Assembly (NCBI GenBank): GCA_903821255.1
Contig: CAIJKT010000408.1
Span: forward strand, 1 to 5,501
Reading direction: 5' to 3'
DNA: 5,501 nucleotides
Source of the DNA: an uncultured Lentisphaeria bacterium
GTDB taxonomy: Bacteria > Verrucomicrobiota > Lentisphaeria > Victivallales > Victivallaceae
The translations under genes and the position numbers were made by a program. This document shows, in pieces, positions 1 through 5,501 of this stretch. Position 1 is the first letter of the stretch. Every line of letters begins with the position of its first letter. A model generated the notes under the pieces. That model saw nothing but the letters and a program-made list of their open reading frames with translations, did no database searches and was not told the origin of the DNA.

Positions 1-158
1 AGTTGGTCACCCATATCCCCCGTTACAATCGAAAAATAAGGAAAGCGCCTCGCGCCGGTGACTATTCATCGAGCAACTGGTGACACGACGGCTGTTGGAC
101 TTCTTCAATTTTTAAATTTTAGTTTCATTCTTTTTTGCTGGATAAGCGCACTGCGTTC

Positions 159-186
159 TTGAAAAAAAGGCAATCAGGGATATAAT
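159..186 (+). promoter_or_regulatory. Candidate sigma-70-type promoter of tatAC
   Basis: TTGAAA at 159-164 (5 of 6 matches to the -35 consensus) is followed by a 16-base spacer and a perfect TATAAT at 181-186. Transcription would start near 193, leaving a short leader of about 35-40 bases before the preferred tatA start. The surrounding DNA is AT-rich, as expected for a promoter, and the first recognisable gene downstream is tatA, so this most likely drives the tatAC operon. It is read from consensus matching only. Bases 1-158 upstream contain no gene I can support. Confidence 0.7.
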
Positions 187-217
187 CTATAGCATATTGA
201 TATATAAATTAATTCAT

Positions 218-221
218 GGAG
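218..221 (+). promoter_or_regulatory. Shine-Dalgarno that decides the tatA start
   Basis: GGAG at 218-221 lies nine bases before the ATG at 231. The in-frame ATG at 216 has only AT-rich sequence upstream and no Shine-Dalgarno, and it overlaps this GGAG. This favours 231 as the tatA start, giving an N-terminus (MFMPGAQEW) of the length usual for TatA rather than one five residues longer. Confidence 0.6.
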
Positions 222-230
222 ATTATTAAA

Positions 231-440
231 ATGTTTATGCCGGGCGCGCAGGAATGGTTTTTAATTATTATAGTAGTTCTTCTGCTTTTTGGCGCCAAAA
301 GGATACCGGAAATCGCCCGTGCTTTAGGCAAGGCGACAAAGGAATTCAAAAAAGCCAAAGATGACATGACTGACGAAATCGAAAAGGAAGAAGAAAAAAG
401 CTTGACGAAAGATCAGGACGCGGATAAAAATAAAAAATGA
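231..440 (+). CDS. tatA: Twin-arginine translocase subunit TatA
   Basis: TatA is the small single-span membrane protein that multimerises with TatC to move folded proteins with twin-arginine signals across the cytoplasmic membrane. From the ATG at 231 it is 69 residues. A short N-terminus with a polar Glu8 leads into a hydrophobic span at about 9-20, then the family's FG hinge (Phe20-Gly21) and the amphipathic helix beginning AKRIPEIARALGKATKEF (about 22-39). The rest is a highly charged, Lys/Glu/Asp-rich tail. The start at 231 is preferred to the ATG at 216 because of GGAG at 218-221. The stop overlaps the tatC start (ATGA), so the two are co-transcribed. It could be called TatA/E; the short length and the FG-AKRIPE hinge argue for TatA rather than TatB, which is usually longer and starts with a different N-terminus. 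In systems without TatB, TatA performs both roles; whether a tatB exists elsewhere cannot be seen here. Confidence 0.93.
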   Translation: MFMPGAQEWFLIIIVVLLLFGAKRIPEIARALGKATKEFKKAKDDMTDEIEKEEEKSLTKDQDADKNKK

Positions 441-1324
441 AATCCCCTTTTACCGGGAAATCTTTTGATAAAACATTTTTAGAGCATCTTGAGGATCTGC
501 GGAAGATATTAATCCGGATCTTTATATGCCTGGCGGTGCTTTTTCCCCTTGCTATGTATTCTGCCTCCGGCCTGATCAAATTTCTGGTGCTTTCCTCATG
601 TCCGCCGGGTCTGGTCCTGAATTTCTTTTCGCCGCTGGAACCGGTCTGGGTTGAAATCAAAACCGCGATGGCGGTATCCGTATTCATTGCATTCCCGTAT
701 ATTGCGTTTGAAGTCTGGAGATTTGTCGCCCCCGGCCTGTACAGGCATGAAAAGAATTTTGTGCTGCGGCTGGTCTTCGCAAGCTGGATTCTGTTTATCG
801 TCGGAGTTCTATTCTGCTTTCGTTTCATTCTGCCGTTGGTCATGCAATTTTCCATGAGCATGGCCAGTGATTATCTGCGTCCGATAATCGGTTTGCAGAG
901 CTTTATCAGTCTGATCACGCTGCTGCTGCTCGGTTTCGGAATAATGTTTCAGTTTCCCATAGCAATCTTTCTGCTGGTCAAAACCGGCCTGGTCAAGCTG
1001 GAGACGTTCAGGAAACAGCGTTCCCTGATGATCATAATCATTCTTTTTCTTGCGGCGGTCATTACGCCGACCCCGGACATGCTGACCCAGTTGATCATGG
1101 CGGTGCCGACTTACATCCTTTTTGAATTGAGTCTGCTGGTTACCGGATTTGTGGTTAAAGAGGTCGAACCCGCGGTAACAGAAAACGATGGCGGCGATGA
1201 AGACCAGGACGCTGCAGATGAACCGGAAAATCCGGAATCAAATATCAGCACACAGAGACGCAGTAAAAATCTGCCCGGATATAATCACCGGCGGCGCAAA
1301 ATCCGCTCCCGTTCGAAAAGATAA
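437..1324 (+). CDS. tatC: Twin-arginine translocase subunit TatC
   Basis: TatC is the six-span membrane core of the Tat translocase that binds the twin-arginine signal peptide. Visible family motifs in this 295-residue protein are: cytoplasmic N-terminal HLEDLRK (17-23), the first periplasmic loop with SPLEPVWVEIKTA (65-77), the loop PYIAFEVWRFVAPGLYRHEK (87-106) that holds the signal-binding Phe96 and Glu105 (equivalent to E. coli Phe94 and Glu103), FxxGVLFCFRFILP (120-133), GFGIMFQFP (166-174) and TPTPDMLTQLIMAVPTYILFE (210-230). The Glu found at the FE-x-P position in E. coli is Gln172 here, a change I recall from chloroplast TatC, and the essential Glu of HLIELR is Asp20. The start overlaps the tatA stop by ATGA. 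The nearest purine-rich site (AGGA at 415-418) is 18 bases away, so translation is probably coupled to tatA. The tail after the last span (about 240-295) is unusually long, first acidic, then strongly basic. Identification is certain; the tail's role is unknown. Confidence 0.97.
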   Translation: MKSPFTGKSFDKTFLEHLEDLRKILIRIFICLAVLFPLAMYSASGLIKFLVLSSCPPGLVLNFFSPLEPVWVEIKTAMAVSVFIAFPYIAFEVWRFVAPGLYRHEKNFVLRLVFASWILFIVGVLFCFRFILPLVMQFSMSMASDYLRPIIGLQSFISLITLLLLGFGIMFQFPIAIFLLVKTGLVKLETFRKQRSLMIIIILFLAAVITPTPDMLTQLIMAVPTYILFELSLLVTGFVVKEVEPAVTENDGGDEDQDAADEPENPESNISTQRRSKNLPGYNHRRRKIRSRSKR

Positions 1325-1349
1325 ATTAAATGGTTTTTGCTCTGATTGA

Positions 1350-1378
1350 TTGCAAAATTTCAGACGGTCACTTATATT
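1350..1378 (+). promoter_or_regulatory. Candidate promoter of the esterase gene
   Basis: TTGCAA at 1350-1355 and TATATT at 1373-1378 are separated by 17 bases, in the gap between tatC and the esterase. The -10 matches consensus at 5 of 6 positions and the -35 at 4 of 6. No terminator is evident after tatC, so read-through from the tat operon is an alternative. The same TTG at 1350 is the most upstream in-frame possible start of the esterase, but its role as part of a promoter is more plausible. Confidence 0.4.
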
Positions 1379-1403
1379 CGTAGAAATTGCCTATTTAATC
1401 AAA

Positions 1404-1411
1404 GGGAAGGG
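1404..1411 (+). promoter_or_regulatory. Shine-Dalgarno that decides the esterase start
   Basis: A purine run GGGAAGGG ends seven bases before the ATG at 1419. Together with the signal peptide that begins exactly at this ATG, it fixes the start at 1419 rather than at the in-frame TTG at 1350, which would add 23 residues in front of a normal signal sequence. Confidence 0.65.
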
Positions 1412-1418
1412 ATTTGTA

Positions 1419-3596
1419 ATGAGGAACTGCCACCTGGTTCTCGCCGGGCTTGCATTGATGGCAATTGCCGTTTCAACGCAGGCGGAAGTCAAAATGCCCA
1501 ATATTTTCGGCAGCAATATGGTACTGCAAAGGGAAAAGAATGTCCCGGTATGGGGATGGGCGGAGCCAAAAGAAAAAGTTACCGTCAGATTCAACGGACA
1601 GACCAGGGAAGCCACTGCCGATGAATCAGGCAAATGGCAGACCGCGCTTGACCCGATGCCGGCCGGCGGACCTTTCAAACTGGAAGTCAGCGGAACCAGC
1701 AGCCTGGCGTTCGACAACGTCATGGTCGGCGAAGTCTGGCTTTGTTCCGGGCAGTCAAACATGCAAATGGCGGTAAAGGCGTCATTGGAGCCGGAAAAAG
1801 AGATTGCCGCGGCCCTGTATCCGGAAATCCGCATCATCCAGATACCTAATGTCATGAACAATCTTCCCCAGAATAATGTCAATGCCAAGTGGCTGGTCTG
1901 CTCCCCTGAGACAATCCCGGGTTTTTCGGCGGCAGCCTACTTTTTCGGGCGTGAAATCTATAAATCGCTCAAGATTCCGGTCGGCCTGATCAATTCATCC
2001 TGGGGCGGCACCCGGATTGAACCCTGGACCCCGCCGGCCGGCTTTCAATCGGTTCCTGAACTGAAAAGTATTTCAAATGAATTGAATCTGAAGAATCCGG
2101 CGTCGGATGCACATAGAAAACTGGCCGGTGAGACGGTTAAAAAATATGAAGCCTGGCTGGATACTACGAAGAAATCTGTTACAGCCGACCAGTTGCTCAC
2201 CGCGCCTCCGGTTTTTCCGCCGGAGCTCCTGCCGTATCAGACTGTGCAGCAGCCGACCGTGCTCTATAATGCCATGATCAATCCGCTGGCGCCGTTTGCG
2301 CTCCGCGGGGCAATCTGGTATCAGGGCGAATCCAATCGCGGCGAAGGCATGCTCTATTTCAATAAGATGCAGGCACTGATCAACGGCTGGCGCACAGTTT
2401 TCAATAACAGCGATCTGGCCTTTTATTTCGTTCAACTGGCCCCCTACAATTACGGCAACAATCCGCAGGCGCTGGCCGAAATATGTGAAGCACAGGTCGC
2501 CGCGCTGTCGATTCCGAATACCGGCATGGCGGTCACCATGGACATCGGCAATATCAAGGACATTCATCCCAAAAACAAACAGGAAGTCGGCCGCAGACTG
2601 GCGCTCCAGGCCTTGAATAAAACTTACCGGCAGAAAGAAGTCGTCTGCGACTCGCCGCTGTTCGACAACCTGAAGCTGGACGGCGGCAAGGCCGTGATTA
2701 CCTTTAAAAACGCAGTTGAACTGAAAACCCGTGACGGCAAAGCTCCTGACTGGTTTGAAATAGCCGGCGAAGAAGGCGTCTTCAAAAAAGCCGACGCGGT
2801 TATTGCTCAGAATACCGTAACCCTTTCGGCTGCCGGGGTCGAAAAACCGCTGGTGGTACATTTTGCCTGGGACCATACTGCCGAACCGAATCTGGTGAAT
2901 GAAGCCGGATTGCCGGCCGCCGCGTTCCGGGCCGGGAAGTTGCCGGAAACCGGCAAGCTGCTGTCGCTGGTTCCCGAAGCCCGGGACTTCAAGCTGGTGT
3001 ATGCGCTTAATCCGGTCAATCCGCAAATGGCCGGTCAGAAAATAGTGTATACTGCGGACAAACGGCGTGAAATCATCGGCGAAATCAGCCGGATTGCCTA
3101 CTATCTGGAGTTACGCAAAGCGGACGGCGGCTGCGATTATGTCTTTGTCGCGCTGGATCCGTTCACGCAGGATATCAGCAAGATCGGGGTGCCGGATCTT
3201 GACTCAAAAGCTAAATTCCAGCAGAAAATTTCCAACATGCTGGTAAAATCGAATGTCGCCGGGATTAAAAACGGCACCTTCGCGGAAGGCGGCAATATGG
3301 AATTCTGGGGAACCAATTACAGCCAGTCGAACTCCGTCAATATTCCCGGCGCGTCTTCTGATGCTTTTGATTTCGGAGATAAACAGGAATTGTCAGGCGA
3401 TTACGGTTCGATGCAGATCCATAACTATGCCGCAAAACAGACACTGTTTGCATTCAATAATTGGAAAGCAGGCAGGGACGCTGATTTAGGAATAGGCAAT
3501 GCCGCCTCGGAGAACAAGGATTGGACATTCGCCAGGAGCGCCGGAAAGTATGCTGGCGGCAAACTGATGGTGCTGGTTAAAACCAGTAATCCGTAG
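1419..3596 (+). CDS. Secreted sialate (carbohydrate) O-acetylesterase, SGNH-fold, with extra C-terminal domain
   Basis: A 725-residue exported esterase of the SASA/DUF303 family, which removes O-acetyl groups from sialic acids or other sugars such as xylan. Residues 1-22 form a Sec-type signal peptide (Arg2, hydrophobic core 6-18, likely cleavage after Thr-Gln-Ala22); there is no twin arginine and no lipobox Cys. A beta-rich segment (about 23-100) leads into the catalytic region. GQSN carries the nucleophile Ser113, SWGGTRIEPW lies at 194-203, WYQGESN at 300-306, and KDIHPKNKQEVGRRL contains the likely catalytic Asp381 and His383. The family's usual end, NLVNEAGLPAAAFR, is at 491-504. About 210 further residues (515-725) form an added domain, with blocks such as LVPEARDFKLVY, SKIGVPDLDSKAKFQQK, NMEFWGTNYS, YGSMQIHNYAAKQTLFAFNNW and DLGIGN. 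I recall similar extensions in PVC-group esterases but cannot name the domain; a carbohydrate-binding role is a guess. All catalytic blocks are intact, so it is probably active in the periplasm or outside the cell. The true acetylated substrate cannot be told from sequence. Confidence 0.92.
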   Translation: MRNCHLVLAGLALMAIAVSTQAEVKMPNIFGSNMVLQREKNVPVWGWAEPKEKVTVRFNGQTREATADESGKWQTALDPMPAGGPFKLEVSGTSSLAFDNVMVGEVWLCSGQSNMQMAVKASLEPEKEIAAALYPEIRIIQIPNVMNNLPQNNVNAKWLVCSPETIPGFSAAAYFFGREIYKSLKIPVGLINSSWGGTRIEPWTPPAGFQSVPELKSISNELNLKNPASDAHRKLAGETVKKYEAWLDTTKKSVTADQLLTAPPVFPPELLPYQTVQQPTVLYNAMINPLAPFALRGAIWYQGESNRGEGMLYFNKMQALINGWRTVFNNSDLAFYFVQLAPYNYGNNPQALAEICEAQVAALSIPNTGMAVTMDIGNIKDIHPKNKQEVGRRLALQALNKTYRQKEVVCDSPLFDNLKLDGGKAVITFKNAVELKTRDGKAPDWFEIAGEEGVFKKADAVIAQNTVTLSAAGVEKPLVVHFAWDHTAEPNLVNEAGLPAAAFRAGKLPETGKLLSLVPEARDFKLVYALNPVNPQMAGQKIVYTADKRREIIGEISRIAYYLELRKADGGCDYVFVALDPFTQDISKIGVPDLDSKAKFQQKISNMLVKSNVAGIKNGTFAEGGNMEFWGTNYSQSNSVNIPGASSDAFDFGDKQELSGDYGSMQIHNYAAKQTLFAFNNWKAGRDADLGIGNAASENKDWTFARSAGKYAGGKLMVLVKTSNP

Positions 3597-3688
3597 AAGC
3601 GAAAATTTCACATAGACTAGTTGGATTGCGGATTGGACAGTCCGGCAGTTGTTTAATTCATCGGCGTGGAATATTTCACTCTCATTGA

Positions 3689-4864
3689 TCAGTCAGGATT
3701 GGCTTTATCTCTATTTTGAGTGCGTTCAACCAGCACTAAACAGTCCGAGAGTGGAGTATTCCCTGTATGGGCGTCGCGGATATCCGGACGGCAGTATTTT
3801 GTTTTAATCTTTGTTCCGCGCTTCGCGACTTCCTGACGGATAATCCCTGTCGTCAGCTTTGCAATCTTTGCAGCCAGCCGTATCGACGGTTTGTCGATAT
3901 ATTTATCGATGATCCACGCTATGAAAATGATAATCGGAAGCGTGATCAACACCATTGTCCAGAACGCAATATCGTATTGTAAATATTGTTTGAGCACACT
4001 GTCGATTGTTTCCGCAATCGTTATCATAATGAGAAAATGAATCGCGTAAAAGCTGTACGATATATTGCCCAGTAAGTTGAATGGCCGCCATTTCAGCGCA
4101 GACTGACTGAACGAAGTGTTCAGCATGACGAGGAGGAATATCTCAATTGCTCCGACCATGCGCAGGCCATCCTTGATATATGATGTTATTCTTGTGTCAA
4201 ACGATGTGGAACAATACATAAAGTATGTGCCGATACAAATGAAAGTCATCAGCGCCGATAGAAAATTCCGGTATTTAACCAGCTTGTTCCAATAGAAGTT
4301 CCTGTGAAGATCCGCGACAATCACTCCGATCATGAACGCACAATAAAAATTATGAATATTAAGAATCATAATCATGCTGAAAATCAATAACCTCAAATAC
4401 TTCGGAAAAGTATTGCAGAAAAGCAGCAAGGCAAAGACCAGCATCGATCCCCACAGCTCCCAGTGAATAGTCCACAACACGCCGTTGTAGAGTTCTCCGG
4501 TTGAGAACGGCGAAACGAAGAAATCAATGACAAACTGTATCCATGTTTTTCCATATTGGGAAACAGGTATGCCTTGAGTGAATGAATTAACTAATAATCC
4601 CAGTATTACCGTAATCCAAACTACTCCCAGCAACCGGAATGGACGTTTGATGACAGCTTCGATCAATGGCCATTTCATTCCTTCAACTCCGAGGAAGCGC
4701 TGGCTCAGGACAAAACCGCTCAGAATAAAGAACAGGCAGACCGCCAGCCGCCCGGCATGTGTGAATGGACTGGGATGGAAAAGCTGGGTGTAGTGTGCGA
4801 ATACCACGGTCAACGCTGCCAGGCCGCGCAGCGAGTCCAGATATGTCAGATGTTTTGTACTCAT
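3689..4864 (-). CDS. Acyltransferase 3 family membrane protein (putative O-acyltransferase)
   Basis: An integral membrane protein of 391 residues from the acyltransferase 3 family (PF01757), whose members transfer acetyl or other acyl groups to sugars of surface polysaccharide, lipopolysaccharide, peptidoglycan or small molecules. The N-terminus YLDSLRGLAALTVVFAHY gives the family's Arg13 and His24 (R-x10-H). Further signatures are FFILSGFVL (45-53), the KRPFRL segment (73-78), LWTIHWELWGS (130-140) with Glu136, and GNISYSFYAIH (266-276). About ten hydrophobic spans are visible; the last ends near IAWIIDKYIDKPSIRLAAK, followed by a hydrophilic, basic cytoplasmic tail of about 55 residues. The start is the ATG at 4864, with AGG seven bases upstream (4872-4874); an in-frame TTG at 4882 would add six residues without a better ribosome site. 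It converges on the esterase with a 92-base gap and has its own promoter. There is no extra SGNH domain, unlike OatA-type proteins. The acceptor is unknown. Confidence 0.94.
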   Translation of the reverse strand: MSTKHLTYLDSLRGLAALTVVFAHYTQLFHPSPFTHAGRLAVCLFFILSGFVLSQRFLGVEGMKWPLIEAVIKRPFRLLGVVWITVILGLLVNSFTQGIPVSQYGKTWIQFVIDFFVSPFSTGELYNGVLWTIHWELWGSMLVFALLLFCNTFPKYLRLLIFSMIMILNIHNFYCAFMIGVIVADLHRNFYWNKLVKYRNFLSALMTFICIGTYFMYCSTSFDTRITSYIKDGLRMVGAIEIFLLVMLNTSFSQSALKWRPFNLLGNISYSFYAIHFLIMITIAETIDSVLKQYLQYDIAFWTMVLITLPIIIFIAWIIDKYIDKPSIRLAAKIAKLTTGIIRQEVAKRGTKIKTKYCRPDIRDAHTGNTPLSDCLVLVERTQNRDKANPD

Positions 4865-4894
4865 AATTGTGCCTGAAATCAATAAATTAATTGC

Positions 4895-4920
4895 CCGGTT
4901 ATATTATTCAATATAGCCGG
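4895..4920. repeat. Inverted repeat in the acyltransferase leader (possible operator or RNA hairpin)
   Basis: An 11-base inverted repeat: the arm CCGGTTATATT (4895-4905), loop ATTC, and the arm AATATAGCCGG (4910-4920). Only one position differs (T against G). On a plus-strand RNA this would be a G-U wobble; on a minus-strand RNA it is a C-A mismatch. No T-run follows on either strand, so it is not an ordinary terminator. It lies about 17 bases after the predicted transcription start and 30 bases before the acyltransferase ATG, a position suited to a dimeric repressor or a leader structure. The function is inferred. Confidence 0.6.
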
Positions 4921-4943
4921 ACTGGCCTGTAAACAGTGGAAAT

Positions 4944-4971
4944 ACTATAAGATGGTCAATAGTCATTTCAA
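4944..4971 (-). promoter_or_regulatory. Candidate sigma-70-type promoter of the acyltransferase gene
   Basis: On the minus strand TTGAAA (4971-4966) and TATAGT (4949-4944) are separated by 16 bases, each matching consensus at 5 of 6 positions. The layout equals that of the tatA promoter at 159-186. Transcription would start near 4937, giving a leader of about 70 bases that contains the inverted repeat at 4895-4920. Confidence 0.6.
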
Positions 4972-5081
4972 GTCGGGAAGTCTTTTCTTGCCACTTTCGT
5001 TTAATCTAACCTGAATTATTCATAAAAATGGATGAAATACGTAAATATGCTCAAGAAGAAAGTTCATGACGATGCCGCAGT

Positions 5082-5116
5082 CGCGGGACGATTGTCGTGC
5101 ATCCGTCGTTCCCGCG
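5082..5116. repeat. Imperfect inverted repeat
   Basis: CGCGGGA at 5082-5088 is the exact reverse complement of TCCCGCG at 5110-5116. Pairing continues with CGA (5089-5091) and TCG (5106-5108) after one unpaired T, closing a 14-base loop. This is a GC-rich stem of 10 pairs. It is 185 bases past the rsmB stop and lacks a T-run, so a terminator role is unlikely; a structured RNA or a protein site is possible. Confidence 0.45.
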
Positions 5117-5161
5117 GAAAACATTGCGATCCAGAGCCGCAGGCTGGAAACATGTTGCAGT

Positions 5162-5179
5162 GATGGATGTTAATCCATC
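5162..5179. repeat. Short perfect hairpin
   Basis: GATGGAT (5162-5168), loop GTTA, ATCCATC (5173-5179): a seven-base perfect stem with a four-base loop. On the plus strand it is followed by CACTTTTG, a weak T-run, but no plus-strand gene precedes it. It could be chance or part of a structured transcript. Confidence 0.35.
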
Positions 5180-5300
5180 CACTTTTGAAACATGCCGGAA
5201 AAACAATGGCAAGTTTTATGTCTTTCAGATTGGCGTTCTCTCCGTGTCTTTCTGTCTCCGTGCGGGAATATGTTCCGTTTTCGGGAATTGCATGGAGAGC

Positions 5301-5501
5301 TCAGCTTTTCCGGCGGAAGCGGGCGGCGAACATTGCGTCGCAATTACCGTCCCACGGAAAGACCTGGACGGTGCCGTCAGTCTTTTCTCCGTTCATCGGA
5401 TTGGTGAAACTTTCCAGCGCGTATTCCGGATTCTGCGCCAGAAATTGCTCGACTACTCCGGTATTTTCGCCGGCGAAGATTGAACAGGTGGCATAAACCA
5501 G
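5301..5501 (-). CDS. rsmB: 16S rRNA cytosine-C5 methyltransferase RsmB, C-terminal fragment (runs off window)
   Basis: The last 66 codons and stop of a minus-strand gene that enters from the right edge; its start is outside the window. RsmB-type enzymes use S-adenosylmethionine to methylate carbon 5 of a cytosine in 16S rRNA (C967 in E. coli). The first visible residues, LVYATCSI, are the motif VI of the RsmB/NOL1/NOP2/Sun family; the Cys in TCS is the catalytic nucleophile, and the E. coli protein has nearly the same LVYATCSV. GENTGVVEQFLAQNP follows, matching the family's EN-xx-V-xx-FL helix, and the end DAMFAARFRRKS corresponds to the usual DGFFxAxLxR finish. The reading frame is open to the window edge. 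Family membership is firm. RsmB is favoured over RsmF because of TCS and the short tail, but other members cannot be fully excluded from this fragment. Confidence 0.85.
   Translation of the reverse strand: MVYATCSIFAGENTGVVEQFLAQNPEYALESFTNPMNGEKTDGTVQVFPWDGNCDAMFAARFRRKS

Larger units (their letters stand above)
4972..5300. other. Gene-free region between rsmB and the acyltransferase, with several inverted repeats
   Basis: No coding region can be supported in these 329 bases. The left part (to about 5070) is AT-rich; the right part is richer in GC. Three imperfect palindromes follow one another: CGCGGGA-CGA (5082-5091) with TCG-T-TCCCGCG (5106-5116); AGCC/GGCT at 5135-5145, extended by CC/GG with a bulge; and GATGGAT/ATCCATC with a four-base loop at 5162-5179. 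None is followed by a clear T-run on the minus strand, so no normal rsmB terminator is visible. Short reading frames here (for example ATG at 5028, 13 codons) look like chance. The region could hold a small RNA or decayed sequence; nothing decides it. Confidence 0.4.

Noticed and set aside
1..83. Possible 3' end of an upstream plus-strand gene (open frame from base 3 to a TGA at 81-83)
   Set aside because: Only 26 codons, no recognisable motif, and the other frames are similarly short; it cannot be told from chance.
346..861. Long minus-strand open frame of 171 codons across tatA and tatC
   Set aside because: It lies opposite two clear family members, its product has no recognisable motif and it has no ribosome site; it is a shadow of tatAC.
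1350..1418. Longer esterase starting at TTG 1350
   Set aside because: It would place 23 residues in front of a standard signal peptide and lacks a ribosome site; ATG 1419 has a good one.
1419..1484. Esterase as a client of the adjacent Tat system
   Set aside because: The signal peptide has a single Arg near its start and no twin-arginine motif, so Sec export is more likely.
2073..3026. Minus-strand open frame of 317 codons inside the esterase gene
   Set aside because: The plus strand encodes an intact esterase with all its motifs; the opposite frame gives an Arg/Gln/Phe-rich product typical of an antisense shadow.
3627..3647. Hairpin TGCGGA/TCCGGCA between the convergent genes as a terminator
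   Set aside because: Six pairs with a bulge and only a broken T-run after it (GTTGTTT); too weak to call, although some terminator is expected in this gap.
5028..5069. Short plus-strand reading frame ATG to TGA (13 codons, MDEIRKYAQEESS) as a leader peptide
   Set aside because: No ribosome site, no downstream plus-strand gene to regulate, and length within chance.
5097..5483. Plus-strand open frame of 128 codons near the right edge
   Set aside because: Its second half is opposite the firmly identified rsmB C-terminus, the product matches nothing I know, and it begins with GTG inside a palindrome.

Overview
The window looks like ordinary chromosomal DNA from a Gram-negative-type bacterium of medium GC content (about half). 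The large secreted sialate O-acetylesterase with an added C-terminal domain, an acyltransferase 3 protein and a two-gene tatAC unit would fit the Planctomycetes-Verrucomicrobia-Lentisphaerae (PVC) group, perhaps Lentisphaerota. That placement is an inference from protein style and memory; there is no marker gene to prove it.

Layout, left to right. Bases 1-158 hold no gene that can be supported. A near-consensus sigma-70-type promoter (159-186) precedes tatA (231-440). tatA overlaps tatC (437-1324) by ATGA, so the two form a tight operon for the twin-arginine protein translocase; no tatB is present here. A weaker candidate promoter lies in the gap before a secreted SGNH-fold sialate/carbohydrate O-acetylesterase (1419-3596, + strand). 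It has a Sec-type signal peptide, a complete catalytic region, and about 210 extra residues after the point where this family normally ends. Converging on it from the right is an acyltransferase 3 family integral membrane protein (3689-4864, - strand). Its promoter (4944-4971) has the same TTGAAA-N16-TATA(A/G)T layout as the tatA promoter, and its leader contains a strong inverted repeat (4895-4920). About 330 bases of gene-free DNA follow (4972-5300), with a cluster of inverted repeats. The right edge is the 3' end of a minus-strand rRNA cytosine-C5 methyltransferase gene, most like rsmB (5301-5501, continuing beyond the window).

How the genes relate: tatA and tatC encode two subunits of one machine. 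The esterase carries a Sec-type signal without a twin arginine, so it is probably not a client of the neighbouring translocase. An enzyme that removes O-acetyl groups sits beside one that probably adds O-acyl groups, which is suggestive, but they are convergently transcribed and nothing links them directly. I see no phage, insertion sequence, CRISPR, tRNA or rRNA features. I did not find a convincing new biological system. The items most worth checking are the extra C-terminal domain of the esterase, the acidic-then-basic tail of TatC, the leader inverted repeat, and the palindrome-rich gap before rsmB.
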